Source: Apostichopus japonicus
Lineage: Eukaryota > Echinodermata > Holothuroidea > Aspidochirotida > Stichopodidae
Assembly (NCBI RefSeq): GCF_037975245.1
Contig: NC_092580.1
Span: 30,241,001 to 30,305,000, forward strand
Length of the DNA: 64,000 nucleotides
Reading direction: 5' to 3'
Shown: one piece after another, positions 46,135-57,690 of the stretch
How the letters are laid out: the number at the start of each line of letters is the position of its first letter
Numbering within the stretch: position 1 is the stretch's first letter
The notes under the pieces: generated by a model
The model's database searches: none
What the model was told of the DNA's origin: nothing
Seen by the model: only the letters and a program-made list of their open reading frames with translations
Made by a program: the position numbers and the translations under genes

Positions 46135-48150
46135 AGTTCTAAAGTATGTATCACTTTAGCTAACATATTGTACCTTGTAACTCTATAGCTAACACATTGT
46201 ACCATGTACCATACCACTAGTGCTAACACATTGTACCATGTACCATACCACTAGTGCTAACACATTGTACCTTGTAACTCTATAGCTAACATATTGTACC
46301 TTGTAACTCTATAGCTAACACATTGTACCATGTACTGTACTACTAATACTAACACATTGTTCAATGTACTGCACCACTAGTGCTAACATATTGTACCTTG
46401 TAACTCTATATCTAACCTATTGTACCTTGAAACTCTATAGCGAACACATTGTACCTTGTAACTCTATAGCTAACACATTGTACCTTGCAACTCTATAGCT
46501 AACACGTTGTACCTTGTAACTCTATAGCTAACACATTGTACCATGTACTGTACTACTAATGCTAACACATTGTACCATGTACTGCACCACTAGTGCTAAC
46601 ATAATGTACATTGTAACTCTATAACTAACACATTGTGCCTTGCAACTCTATAGCTAACACATTGTACCTCGTAACTCTATAGCTAACACATTGTACCATG
46701 TACTGTACTACTAATGCTAACACATTGTACCATATGTACTGCACCACTAGTGCTAACATATTGTACCTTGTAACTCTATAGCTAACACATTGTACCTTGT
46801 AACTCTATAGCTAACACATTGTACCATGTACTGTACTACTAATGCTAACACATTGTACCATGTACTGCACCACTAGTGCTAACATATTGTACATTGTAAC
46901 TCTATAACTAACACATTGTGCCTTGCAACTCTATAGCTAACACATTGTACCTCGTAACTCTATAGCTAACACATTGTACCATGTACTGTACTACTAATGC
47001 TAACACATTGTACCATATGTACTGCACCACTAGTGCTAACATATTGTACCTTGTAACTCTATAGCTAACACATTGTACCTTGTAACTCTATAGCTAACAC
47101 ATTGTACCATGTACTGTACTACTAATGCTAACACATTGTACCATGTACTGCACCACTAGTGCTAACATATTGTACATTGTAACTCTATAACTAACACATT
47201 GTGCCTTGCAACTCTATAGCTAACACATTGTACCTCGTAACTCTATAGCTAACACATTGTACCATGTACTGTACTACCAATGCTAACACATTGTACCATG
47301 TACTGTACTACCAATGCTAACACATTGTACCTTGTAACTCTATAGCTAACACATTGTACCTTGTAACTCTATAGCTAACACATTGTACCATGTACTGTAC
47401 TACTAATGCTAACACATTGTACCATGTACTGCACCACTAGTGCTAACATATTGTACATTGTAACTCTATAACTAACACATTGTGCCTTGCAACTCTATAG
47501 CTAACACATTGTACCTCGTAACTCTATAGCTAACACATTGTACCATGTACTGTACTACCAATGCTAACACATTGTACCATGTACTGCACCACTAGTGCTA
47601 ACATATTGTACATTGTAACTCTATAACTAACACATTGTGCCTTGCAACTCTATAGCTAACACATTGTACCTCGTAACTCTATAGCTAACACATTGTACCA
47701 TGTACTGTACTACCAATGCTAACACATTGTACCATGTACTGCACCACTAGTGCTAACATATTGTACATTGTAACTCTATAACTAACACATTGTGCCTTGC
47801 AACTCTATAGCTAACACATTGTACCTCGTAACTCTATAGCTAACACATTGTACCATGTACTGTACTACCAATGCTAACACATTGTACCATGTACTGCACC
47901 ACTAGTGCTAACATATTGTACATTGTAACTCTATAGCTAACACACTGTGACATGTACCATACCACTAGGGCTAACACATTGTACCATGTAGTGTACTACT
48001 ATTGCTAACACGTGCAATGTACCACCTGTGCTAATACATTGTGACATGTACCATACCACTAGTGCTTACACATTGTGACATGTACTGTACCACTAGTGCT
48101 AACATATTGTACCCTATTCCCCTATGGTTAACACATTGTACAATATATCT
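46135..48150. repeat. Satellite with higher-order structure (29/34-bp monomers; 155- and 283-bp units)
   Basis: Two related monomers share GCTAACACATTGTACC: a 29-mer containing GTAACTCTATAG and a 34-mer containing TGTACTGTACTAC or TGTACTGCACCAC. They are ordered into larger units. The landmark ACATTGTAACTCTATAAC starts at 46608, 46891, 47174, 47455, 47610, 47765 and 47920, giving spacings of 283, 283, 281, 155, 155 and 155. The 155-bp unit equals three 29-mers plus two 34-mers. The 283-bp unit adds two 29-mers and two 34-mers, one with a 2-base insert. The array edges are diverged. Confidence 0.95.
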
Positions 48151-48760
48151 ATATGTACAACATTAAGTACCCTGCATCATTACGGTTAACACATTGCCGC
48201 ATTCATGTTAAGTCACTTTGAACTTTGGTAACATTAACTGTTTGTACTATTTCCAACACAGAAATCACACCTATCATTAATGCCTTGCAAAATACATAAT
48301 ACATGTTCATCGATTTAAAGCAGCCTGCACCATCGAGAACCTCAAATTTAAATGCTAATATACAGTGCTCAATTACTGTTTAAAACTTTGTAACTAACCT
48401 TTAAACACTTGCAAAGATTACCCAAGAAATCTTACAATTTTACCTACATTTCCAGAATAAAATTTAACTATATCTGAAATTGGATTATTATTAATGAATA
48501 TAAGAGGAACTTTAAATCACTACTCTGCCACTAAAAATGAGGATATACCTGACTAGGACGGAAAAAAATTTGTTTCATTTTGCTTCTCCTCACGAGACTG
48601 CAGATCAACCGCGTCGTTCATTTCTTACAACAACTTAAGCTTATCTGGTAAGAGTTGGTTGCATTCAAACAAGTGTCCCCTAGAGTTTGGAATGAGATGC
48701 TTCCGTCCACATTAAATAATACCACATAACCTGCCACTGGGCCAATGGTATCAAATGGCG

Positions 48761-51700
48761 TTAGCATGACAACAATATTACAACGATACTACAGAAGAAG
48801 AGCATGACTACAAGGATGATAGAATTACATTGATTGTGAAAACCCTGATTCCCTCCACACAGCTCCAACGGTTGCTTTGGCACACACCCCTCGTTGACCT
48901 CCTGTATGAATACTGATACTGTATATGGGTGATTCTGGGCGTACGTGCAGGGCCCACAGCTCGACAGATCGGGGCAGTTCTCCGTGGGGGTGCACCAACC
49001 GTAGATGGCCACAAAGTAGTGACCCGGAAAGAAATCGGGGTCTGAGTATCTCAAACTGATGCTCCTCCTCTCGACGGATGCCAACTTCCAAGAATGGTCC
49101 GATATACTCGGCTGTTCGATGGATCGCGAAACGATCAGTTCGGGCCAAGCGTAGTCGGTCGGGCAGGCTTTCGGGTCCACGCAGTTCGTCAGGAGGACCT
49201 CGACGTTGGAACAGCTGCTGGGCACACAGAATCGATAGTAGTCGTATCCGTTCACCGAGAGGGTTCCCGGCAGAGTGCCGTTTAACGAGATCTCTGAATG
49301 TGGATGGACCGATGGCACAGTTGTCACGTAGACGGAAAACTGAGCATCTGTCAAAAATCGAGAGAAGACAAAGCGTTACGAGGGAAGAGTACTTTTCACG
49401 ATAGTCTTCTTGATAACTCGGATAAACTTGACCTACAGTTGGCAAGAAGATACTGCAGAGGGTTATAGTAAGGATCTTATACATGAGAGCATGTGAGGGC
49501 GTTGTGGTCAAGTGGTTAAGGCAGTTGACTTGTGATCTAAGGATTACAGGTTCGAGCCCTGGCCAGATCACTGAGTTGTGTCCTTCGGCAAGGAGCTTTA
49601 CCTCCATCGCCTCTCTTCACCCAGGTATATAAATGGGGACTTGCGAGGTAACTTGTAAATATAGTTGTGTGCGCCGGTTTGTGGCTGCACCCTATGGGAA
49701 GTCCCTCGGGGGACACATGGTTGTGGTGCCCCAGGAGAGCTTGATTGAATTGTGCGCACTTTGGTGTGTAGGTGTGTCAAGTTACCAATGACCAGGGTTG
49801 TAAAGTCTTGTGAGAGGGCCTTGGCCCTGAACAAGACTAAACCTAAATAAAAAAAATCAATAAATACATATTGATGTACGTGATGATCCTGTGAGTTAAT
49901 TGTCTGATGCTACTCGACTCGCATTGTGTGATGTACTACAGAATATCATGACAGTGGGTGCATGTCAATATATCGATACAAGGGGGTGGGGGAGGGGGTT
50001 TATCATGTCCATGATTTGTAGAAGAAACCAGCCGAGAACCCTGCAGACTTTGTAAAGTATTTGTCACTATATGAGCGTTTCTGAATCAGCTTATCCCATG
50101 ACCATGGAAGCCACTGTACATATCATATCTGATTCAACGTACAAATTTAAAATGTGATCAGATTTCTACCATGGCAAACTTTGGAACATTTTTTATCTAG
50201 AGTTCTCAAGATTTCTTGAGTCCATGGGAAGGAGGGGTGAGGGTTTTAGAAGGAGGGTCGGGGTATAAGCCATAATTTCCATGTCCCCCACCAGATGAAC
50301 AACTAAAGTAAAAAATAAATCTCCTAAAAATACATGTAAGTAAATGAAGTTTTGTAAAATTTCTCAATTTTTCTCAATTTCCCAAATTCTCAAAAGGAAG
50401 TGACATTTTACATGTATGTAAAATTGCTGTATTTTTATTTACCAGTGTATCCCGTATCAACGTCATCTCCACAATAGGCATGTACTCCAATATAGAAGGT
50501 CCCAGCAGTAAACTCTGGGTCCCAGCTTGAGATGACCAAATCTTCACTGCCCCAATCATAAGAGGACCAAGCTAAACTGCTGTAGGTAGGGTACAGGTTC
50601 GGGCTCTTGCTCACATATAAGTTAGGTTCACCCTCAATCACGTCAACCTGTCAGATTATCATGAAGAGTATGTACATAGGTCTGTAGGTGTCTTCAAGGT
50701 GTATATCACTATTGTGCCAACATAAACAACAACAACATCATCATAATAATAATAATAACAATGATGATAACAATGATAATAATAATAAAAATAATTTAAA
50801 AAAAAAATCATAAAAATAACAATACTAATAATAAATAAATAAAATAATACTCCAAAACTCATCTTGGTTTGAGTATTCACAAATATCGATGCTTACCTTT
50901 CTACAATCCACCTAGCCAGCCAGCCAACCAACCGACCTAAAAACTCCCTGGCTACACTAAACCTTCTAAGATTGCAGAGCTACGCAACATACATACTTTT
51001 AATACCTAAACATATTTTTAACCGTGTACCTTTGTTTCATACATTACACACATACCGTGTTTGTGTTTGCATTCATACAATCTGTTCCAAGATAAGCAGG
51101 ATAATCAAAGACACTAATAAGAATACAGTGTACATGCAGTAGAGTGGTAATCTAATCTCTTTTATCACATTCAGTCTCTGCCATGTTAGAGATTAACCTT
51201 CATATCCTTGAACACACATGCAGTGACAAATAAATGACCAAGTATCATCTACATTAATATTTCATGATCAGTCAAAGTGCAATTGTATACAGACATCATG
51301 ACTTTGGAGTTCACTGTGGAATGTTTCACAGTTGGCAGTGGAACCGATCCATTTGAAGTTTGCTCAAAGGTATTCTTACTTACACATAACGTCATGAACA
51401 CAAAGAAAAATATGAAATGTGTGAAAAGGAGAATTTGTTGAAATAATAAATTCTCACAACAAGAGATATCGGCAAAATATTCTAAGCTTGTAGATCATGC
51501 AATAAAATTTCTCGGTGTGTTAGAAGGTTTAATCTCAGAACACAACTCATAAATGAAGGCCAGATTTTCACTTCTAAATGCAATTTGTACTGGCATATAA
51601 CACAAATGATCTACGGGCTAGAGAATTTAGATCAACTTGTAATCATAAACCGTTCTGGTTTACGTCTTGCACTGTGAACCACCATACTACTGTCAACTGG

Positions 51701-52640
51701 GATCCTGAACTGATGCAAAGCAATTAAGGAAAAAACTGTAAACAAGTAGTTTCATCCGGTCAGTAAAGGTCAGTTTGGACCAAGGAGTTACTGACACGTC
51801 TGACGGAACAATTATGCAACAGGGCTGTGTTCATGTGACACAGTGGTATCTCTAGTTGCAAGTGACCGAAGGATCCCTTATCCTCTCATTCAAGGACTTC
51901 TGGATCTTGAAAGCTTGGAAAGTATTCATGACATGAAAGTACATGTATGCATACTACTTTGTGACTGATAGGTTTAAGAGATATATGATAGTGGGAAGAT
52001 AAAAGACAAGCCCCTAAAAAGAGAAGAGGAAGGGAGAGGTTGTCGGGTGGGGGTGCAGAAGGGGAATGCCCCCAAAAACTTTTTAGTATTCCACCTATCA
52101 GATTGCAAAAATGTTTTGTACAGGGATGTTAAGGTTTGTACGTACTAACTTACCAATCCCCACCCTCATCCCATCTTCAATTAATTGCTTCTCATGACTT
52201 TTGGTAACTTTAACTGACAGAGTAACTGCTGAACAAAAGTTACATAAAACCCGAGACAAGTTATTAAGCATTTTGTACACATTTTGAAACAAATATCATT
52301 TCCCTTGTGGCCTTCTCCTCCCAATTTCTCATGTTGTCTAAAAACTGAGCAAATTTCTGGTAACATCAGAGCATTTTGCATTTCACTTATTTTAATCTCT
52401 TTAACACTCGATAAAAAGATTAGATTATATACAACTAACCTGGATACGTAGGTCTTGACATGGCTCTGAGACATCTATCTTATAATATGCATACTCATTA
52501 CACTTAGCAATCTGATTCACCAGTCTTTGGCCAAAGGTCAGCTCGTTGTGCTGCTGTGCTTCTGTTAATCTGATGCACGACGGTACCAGAGCAGCCACCA
52601 GCACAAACGATAAAATAGGTGGCAGACGTTTAGTCTCCAT
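48761..52640 (-). CDS. Secreted or membrane-anchored protein with two PPC-like repeats
   Basis: There are three exons on the minus strand: 52640-52440 (67 codons), 50647-50443 (phase 1 out) and 49347-48761 (stop TAA at 48763-48761), 331 codons in all. An acceptor-like TTTCTTTTTTTAG ends at 52651, just before the ATG, so a 5' untranslated exon lies upstream and METKRL is the preferred start. Residues 1-28 form a signal peptide. Two tandem units follow (about 35-145 and 150-300), with landmarks YAYYKIDV..CQDLRIQV, YDWGSEDLVISSWDPEF, GTFYIGVHAYCG and then YDYYRFCVPSSCSNVEVLL, GHYFVAIYGWC. This is the pattern of pre-peptidase C-terminal (PPC)-like beta-sandwich domains. The C-terminus is hydrophobic (SIILVVMLFFCSIVVILLSC), fitting a GPI signal or terminal anchor. 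The domain name is from memory; the role is unknown, with extracellular binding or adhesion plausible. Confidence 0.8.
49495..49860 (+). mobile_element. tRNA-derived SINE
   Basis: The 5' part (49495-49568) looks like a tRNA: RNA polymerase III box A TGGTCAAGTGG at 49505-49515 and box B GGTTCGAGCCC at 49549-49559. The body contains CCTTCGGCAAGGAGCTTTACC and CACCCAGGTATATAAATGGG, a SINE body type seen in marine deuterostomes. The tail is AAACCTAAATAAAAAAAATC. It lies in intron 2 of the PPC-like gene, antisense to it. The tRNA part is not expected to be a working tRNA. Confidence 0.85.
49861..50442. other. Remainder of intron 2 of the PPC-like gene
   Basis: AT-rich intron sequence with G-rich patches at about 49982-49999 and 50221-50260. 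No further element recognised. Confidence 0.4.
50648..52439. other. Intron 1 of the PPC-like gene
   Basis: Contains an (ATA/ATG)n simple repeat at about 50728-50850. Otherwise AT-rich sequence with no open frame that has splice support. Confidence 0.5.
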
Positions 52641-55023
52641 CTTGAAAACCCTAAAAAAAGAAAGAAATGCAAACCCAATATTTGAAAGATCAAAGGAAAA
52701 CAACTCAATTTGAAATATAGAGATCTATAATGTTAAAGAATAAAGTCTGTTTGAATACAAGTTCATGTTCATCATGATGCAAAAGTGAACCGGATTCTAT
52801 GCAAAAGTTTCAAGTTTCTTGAGCTCTAGTATCTACATGTTACCTCCAGAGTTATGTGCAATGATGACTTCTTGCTTGCACTCATAAGATTCAGGACTAG
52901 AATTTCACAAGTTTTTGCCAAAGACTTCTGAGAACGATTATATCTACTGGATTATAAGCAGTAATTAAGAGCATACTTTTGGTATGGAAATCCTGCCTAT
53001 TTTGTTAACTATCATGTCTTTAATGACTACCTGTAGAGTAATATGCAAGTGCATTTTTCTGGCAAAGGGTGAAATCCAGCATCCAGCATTTAGTCAGTAA
53101 ATATAGCTCATGATCTTTAAAGCCAGCTGGGATTGCTTTTGAATGCAAACTATTGACTATTCACCATTGTATTTATATTATGTGGAATTAAATCAAAACC
53201 ATTATTGACCATAGGACCAACTTGGTCCAATTTCCAGTCATATGCCACAATCAAAACCAGCATTTCCTCAGAGGTGCTCCCAACTTGTATACGGCATAAA
53301 ACTTAACCCACAAATTTATGGATCTCATATACTGTAATTAACACAAGTCTGAGCTCTACTTTCAAACTGGAATTTCAGCTTCAGAATAATGATAATAATG
53401 ATCATAATGATAAAACTAATTTTAACCAATAAATTCTAGATTCCAAATTGGCAGAGTCTGACGGTTATGGATGACTAGAGTTATCTGATACCTGTTAAGG
53501 TGATCAGAAATTTCATGAAATGATGAATTAATTGGCAGTTTCTTTAATAATGGTGTCTGAGGGACCGTGCAGTGTAATATGTTATCAGCAATCAACGTTT
53601 TTTTTTTCACCTGCAGTTTACAAGGTTCACTGTACAGCACTTAATTTGAGTAGTATCTGAATATGGATAAGTAGCCTACTTTCAATTGAAGGGCTCTTTT
53701 CTCCAGAAAACAGTGAAAATACTACAACATTATAAACATATATTTGAACAACGTTGTTCAAAGTTTGTGACTGATAGTTATGTTTCCTTCTAAAATATTA
53801 TTTGAAAAGAAGTGTAATTTAAATGTTGAAAACTGCAGACTGCCGTGGGGATTGGAATGCTTTGCCATCAGACATTGTGCATGCACCAGCCTAGCTGTTT
53901 CAAAACTTTAAAAAATAAGCTTACTAACTCTTGTTTTGTTAACTAATAAGTTATACTCTTACTCATACTTGGTTGGCGTTTACGTCCTTTACTTTAGTAT
54001 AGGATTTGCCGATTTAACACATCTTCAGATTCAGATGTGGTGCGGAATTCTCCTCATGCACTGCCAGAAGCCCTCCCAATTAAGCGAAAACCCAAAATGT
54101 CAGTATATTTGATCTCCTCTCCCACAACTGTGATCAATTTTGTGTAGCATTCTTGAAGGCTCTCAAGTATACCTCATGTAAAATATATTGGTTCACATGG
54201 AAAAACTAGGCTAGCATGTTTTTCCACATGTTGTAGCCTAGTCTATATACAGTAGCAATTTAAGCATTTTGCGATGTGATTCTGGATAAAATATTCCCTG
54301 CAAAGCTAGTTTTCATTGTCTTCGGACGTAATGAGAAAGCAATATAATGGTAGTGTAGTTTAATGAATTCTGGAATCTCGAATCGCCAAATACCCCCTCC
54401 TTTACCTCATGTACATGTGCAACGTTAGGGGTGTCTGTCTGAACAAACAATAGCTTGCAAGACAGCCTAGACCCTGGGTAACAAAAGCACCATCAATGCG
54501 TCACATTGACAGTTCTACTGGGGCATTAATTTGGGTACGTAGGGTCTAGCCTTGGGAATTGGAACACTACTTTGGAGGACTTATTTAGCCAGGCTAAAAA
54601 GGAGATCCCATCCGTGGGCTAGGACCTACACCTAACTTAGAGTCAGACCTGGGAGTGGGACCTAAGCTAGATTACAGTAGGCTGATTAGGTCGACTGCTT
54701 TTAAGTCGAGATCTCTTGAAGCAATCATCAATAGCATATACATGATACAAATAGGATATTACCTTGGTAATGTCTAATGCGTCAGTGAAGACTAAACCAG
54801 TCATAAAGAAGCAATTATCGAGCACCGATTGTGGCTATTATCGCCTCATTAAACACGAAGCGCAATATTATCAATGGGTTTCACGAGAAATAACCGATTG
54901 CTTCGATGAATTGACGCCAGCAAACAGTACAGTAACCCGGTTAATTATTACAAACGATTGTTCTCGATTATCTAATAATAAAATAGTACTACGGAGTACA
55001 CGAACGACCATGCAGTTTATAAC

Positions 55024-55063
55024 CAGGGAGCTGCTACTCTAACGTTAGAGTAGCAGCTCCCTG
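55024..55063. repeat. Perfect 40-bp palindrome
   Basis: CAGGGAGCTGCTACTCTAAC is followed immediately by its exact reverse complement, with no spacer (AACGTT centre). The flanks ATAACC / TGATATAACC are similar to those of a second short inverted repeat at 58553-58592 (ACCAGGGA...TCCCTGGT). Confidence 0.85.
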
Positions 55064-55461
55064 ATATAACCATCCATTTCATATGAGAATGAGACGCAAA
55101 TAGTCAGTGTATTTAATTATCATGATTTCGGATGAACACAGAAACATCAATTTTGATTCAATATCAGGTAATGCCCATTGCAGAGTTAAACTACTATCGT
55201 ATAGCTAAACAAAGCAGACAGGGTAGGTTATGTCAAGATGATGGTTACGGATCGAATCTCTGCAACTTTATCATTTTAGAGGCGATCCTCAACTGTTTGC
55301 AAACAAATGCACTTTTAACTCACAGTAGAGGACTTCCTCTTATTACCCAATACTTACCAATTAACAAACGACAGATTAGGACATAGGAAGTATACGAACG
55401 ATTTCAAAACGACACTTTATCAAAATACGAATATATAAGGAGCTTTTATTCTCTTTTCCTA

Positions 55462-56266
55462 TAGACATATTGCGTATGATATCATTTTGATCTAAATGCA
55501 AGTCTTAATAATTGGATGAAAATAAAGCAATAGAAAACGAAATATTATGGTGCTATAAACTCTCAGGCATCAACTGAGTTGATTTTTATTGTAAACAACG
55601 TTAGCTCCTGCGGGTAAAAATCAGTTTAATGGGTTAAAAAGTTGTGTACAATGTCCTAATTTAAGCATTATATTTTATTTATCTATTTCGCCTTCTCTAT
55701 TCGATTCTGCAAATCTCAAAGCGCGTAGCCCCCCCCCCCCAAAAAAAAAACTTCCCATGCGGAATGCATCCTCTCGCACAGAAGCAGATACATTAGGCCG
55801 AGACAACTTCTCGGTTTTTCTTTATACTGTGTAAATCAATTATCCACAAAAGATCGAAGGAGTTTTCTCAAAGATTAGTTGAAAGAAATTCAGGCTCTGA
55901 AATGAAGTCATGAACCACGAAACAAACATTCCAAATTTATCACAATCTGAAGGATAAATCAATAAAAACTTATGATAGGCAAGTAAGACTTTTGAGGGAC
56001 CTCACAGAACTACTTACTATATGATCAACTTCCTGAACATCGAAATGTTTTTTTTAAATCTAGTATAAAGATAGTTTACATTCGATAAGTTACCATCATA
56101 ACAAACGATAATTTAGAAATTGGGCTAGTCAAGTAACAAAGTCGAACATTGTCTCTTCCATATATATTGTCACTTTGCTTTTTTCTACGACCAGAATTAT
56201 TTGTTTAGACATATTGCGTATGATATCCTTTTGAACTAAATGCAAGTCTGAAAAATTGGATGAAGT
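55462..56266. repeat. Pair of direct repeats, about 58 bases each
   Basis: ACATATTGCGTATGATATC and the following CTAAATGCAAGTCT..nAATTGGATGAA occur at 55464-55520 and again at 56210-56266 with a few differences. The intervening DNA (about 55850-56100) also weakly resembles 60305-60560 (shared AACATTCCAAAT and ATATGATC..CTTC blocks), suggesting an old dispersed repeat. Confidence 0.5.
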
Positions 56267-56454
56267 TCCTCAAATTAACCATTTGTCTTATCCACTGTTT
56301 CTTATAACATTTTCCTCCTCTTCAGAAAATCACCTCTAACAACCACAGCATTCTCCTCACTTCAGATAGACTCCAACGAGCCGTCCCTGAAAAACCCATC
56401 ATCGCCTACAGACGACCACGCAACCTACGAGACCTTCTTGTGCGTGCGGGTTTA

Positions 56455-56818
56455 TAGGCGTACGGGACCATTTCAGTGTTTTTGAGGGGCAGGGGGGGGG
56501 GCAGAAACTTTTGTGCCCGAAAGTTCCCGTGACACTATCTAAGCGGAGCGCCACCATTGGTTGGCGCGTAGCGTACAATAAATTTTTGGCCAAAAAATGC
56601 CTCTCAGATTGCCGGAAATGGCACTTCTGAGGCCTTGCAAGTTGCAAAAATTTGAAAAAGATTCGGGCAAACTACTGCATATTTAAATATATATATATAT
56701 AAATATTTTTTTCCCTCTTAGACTGCCCGAATTTTTCAGGACTTTTGCCCGAATTTCTTGTCCTCTGGAAATTGGGGGGGGGGCAGTCTGCCCCCTGCCC
56801 CCCCGCCTCGTACGCCTA
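56455..56818. mobile_element. Small TIR transposon nested in the Penelope-like fragment
   Basis: Perfect terminal inverted repeats TAGGCGTACG (56455-56464) and CGTACGCCTA (56809-56818) enclose about 364 bp of non-coding sequence with G-runs near both ends and a (TA)n stretch at 56688-56702. If the element is taken as GGCGTACG...CGTACGCC it is flanked by TA on both sides, as for TA-targeting (Tc1/mariner-type) elements. It splits the Penelope reading frame, so it inserted later. Confidence 0.65.
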
Positions 56819-56819
56819 T

Positions 56820-57296
56820 GCTGCTGTTCCACCTCTAACTTCTAACCCCACACCCATTCAGCATGGTACTTTCAAATGTGATCGTACTTCGAGATGCATC
56901 TTCTGCAGCCACCACATTGTTGAATCCAATTCCATCACCAGCCACAGCATGGAATTAACACACAGGACTAAGGGTCACATCACTTGCACTACCACCAATG
57001 TCATCTATCTGATCTCTTGTAGAGTTTGCGGCATCCAGTATGTTGGCGAAACCAAAACCACCCTCAAGAAGCGATTCTGTGGTCACAGATCCACAGTCAA
57101 CACCATGAAGACTGAGACCCCAGTTGGAGAACATTTTAACCTTTCCAACCATACCATTAACGACATGTCCCTACAGGGGATTGAATACTTAGGTAGCCGT
57201 CCTGACCTAGTACGAATCAGCAGAGAGAAGCTCTGGATGCAACGCCTTCGTACCATTCAACCTCATGGGCTGAACATTCAGGAAGGACATGACTAA
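56820..57296 (+). pseudogene. GIY-YIG endonuclease domain of a Penelope-like element
   Basis: The frame reads CKTS-like RCIFCSHHIVESN, then NVIYLISCRVCGIQYVGETK, LKKRFCGHR, and PVGEHFNLSNH. These give the two GIY-YIG strands (IYLI / QYVG), the catalytic Arg region (KKRFCGHR) and the metal-binding Glu (GEHF). It ends ..PHGLNIQEGHD with stop TAA at 57294-57296. The domain itself is intact, but the joined RT is cut off by the insertion at 56455, and the apparent ATG at 56745 lies inside that insertion. It therefore belongs to a dead element, not a host gene. Confidence 0.8.
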
Positions 57297-57619
57297 CTCT
57301 TCCTCTGTTTCCTACTCCTTCTCCCCTTTCTCCCTCCCCCCCCCCCCGCCCCCCTTCACTCATCTTCTCACAGCTCTCTTCCCCTCCTTTTTTCTCCACA
57401 ACTTTCTGTCTTTGTTTCTCCAGTTTATTCCCTACTCTGTGCCTTTAATCCTCTCTTTGTCCCTCCACTGTTTATCTCTTACCTCTCCTCTTCCCCTATT
57501 GCTTTCTTCTCACCATCCCTTGTCTACTTATAATCCCCTTTCATCTATCTCATTGTGTTCACCGTGCTCATTAAGCTGTCTGTATTCTGTGCGTGTTTTT
57601 GTCCCCTCTGTTGCTGTAA

Positions 57620-57685
57620 CTTGTCATTTAGTCTCTGAAGAAGATCCTGCTAGGAACGAAACGTCATGAGGGCCAACTTACTTTT
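57620..57685 (+). ncRNA. Hammerhead-ribozyme-like motif at the Penelope 3' end
   Basis: CTGAAGA (57635-57641), a short stem-loop TCCTgctAGGA, GAAA (57658-57661) and CGTC (57662-57665) occur in hammerhead order (CUGANGA - stem II - GAAA - stem III - GUC). ACGT at the short stem III is self-complementary, as in dimeric minimal hammerheads. Stem I is poorly paired here. Penelope elements are known to carry such ribozymes. This copy is probably inactive. Confidence 0.45.
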
Positions 57686-57690
57686 AAACA

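Larger units (their letters stand above)
52651..56300. other. Intergenic region upstream of the PPC-like gene
   Basis: No gene was recognised. It holds a short AAT/GAT simple repeat (about 53382-53415), a perfect 40-bp palindrome (55024-55063), a poly-C/poly-A run (55729-55750) and a repeated segment of about 58 bases (55462 and 56208). The promoter of the PPC-like gene should lie here, but no TATA-type element stands out. Confidence 0.4.
56308..57690 (+). mobile_element. Penelope-like retroelement, 3' fragment, split by a TIR insertion
   Basis: The end of the reverse-transcriptase frame is visible at about 56308-56453 (IIAYRRPRNLRDLLVRA, a Penelope RT C-terminal signature). It is interrupted by a TIR element and continues from about 56820 into a Cys/His linker and a GIY-YIG nuclease domain (56985-57296). 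The 3' end carries GAAGAAGATCCTGCTAGGAACGAAACGTC, matching Penelope terminal sequences. The catalytic RT core and 5' half are missing, so the copy is dead. The T/C-rich 57297-57600 stretch is its non-coding tail. Confidence 0.8.

Noticed and set aside
46135-48150. CRISPR-like array
   Set aside because: Adjacent monomers with no unique spacers, in a eukaryotic intergenic region; it is a tandem satellite.
49078-49404. 108-residue plus-strand frame
   Set aside because: Antisense shadow of the same PPC-like exon.
49495-49568. A standalone tRNA gene
   Set aside because: Box A and B are present, but the sequence continues into a SINE body and A-rich tail and does not fold as a clean tRNA by eye.
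48825-49607. 260-residue minus-strand frame rich in Arg
   Set aside because: It is the shifted frame of the third exon of the PPC-like gene and runs across the SINE; the other frame has the conserved domain and matching splice phase.
57289-57669. 126-residue Ser/Leu/Pro-rich frame
   Set aside because: Translation of a T/C-rich non-coding Penelope tail.
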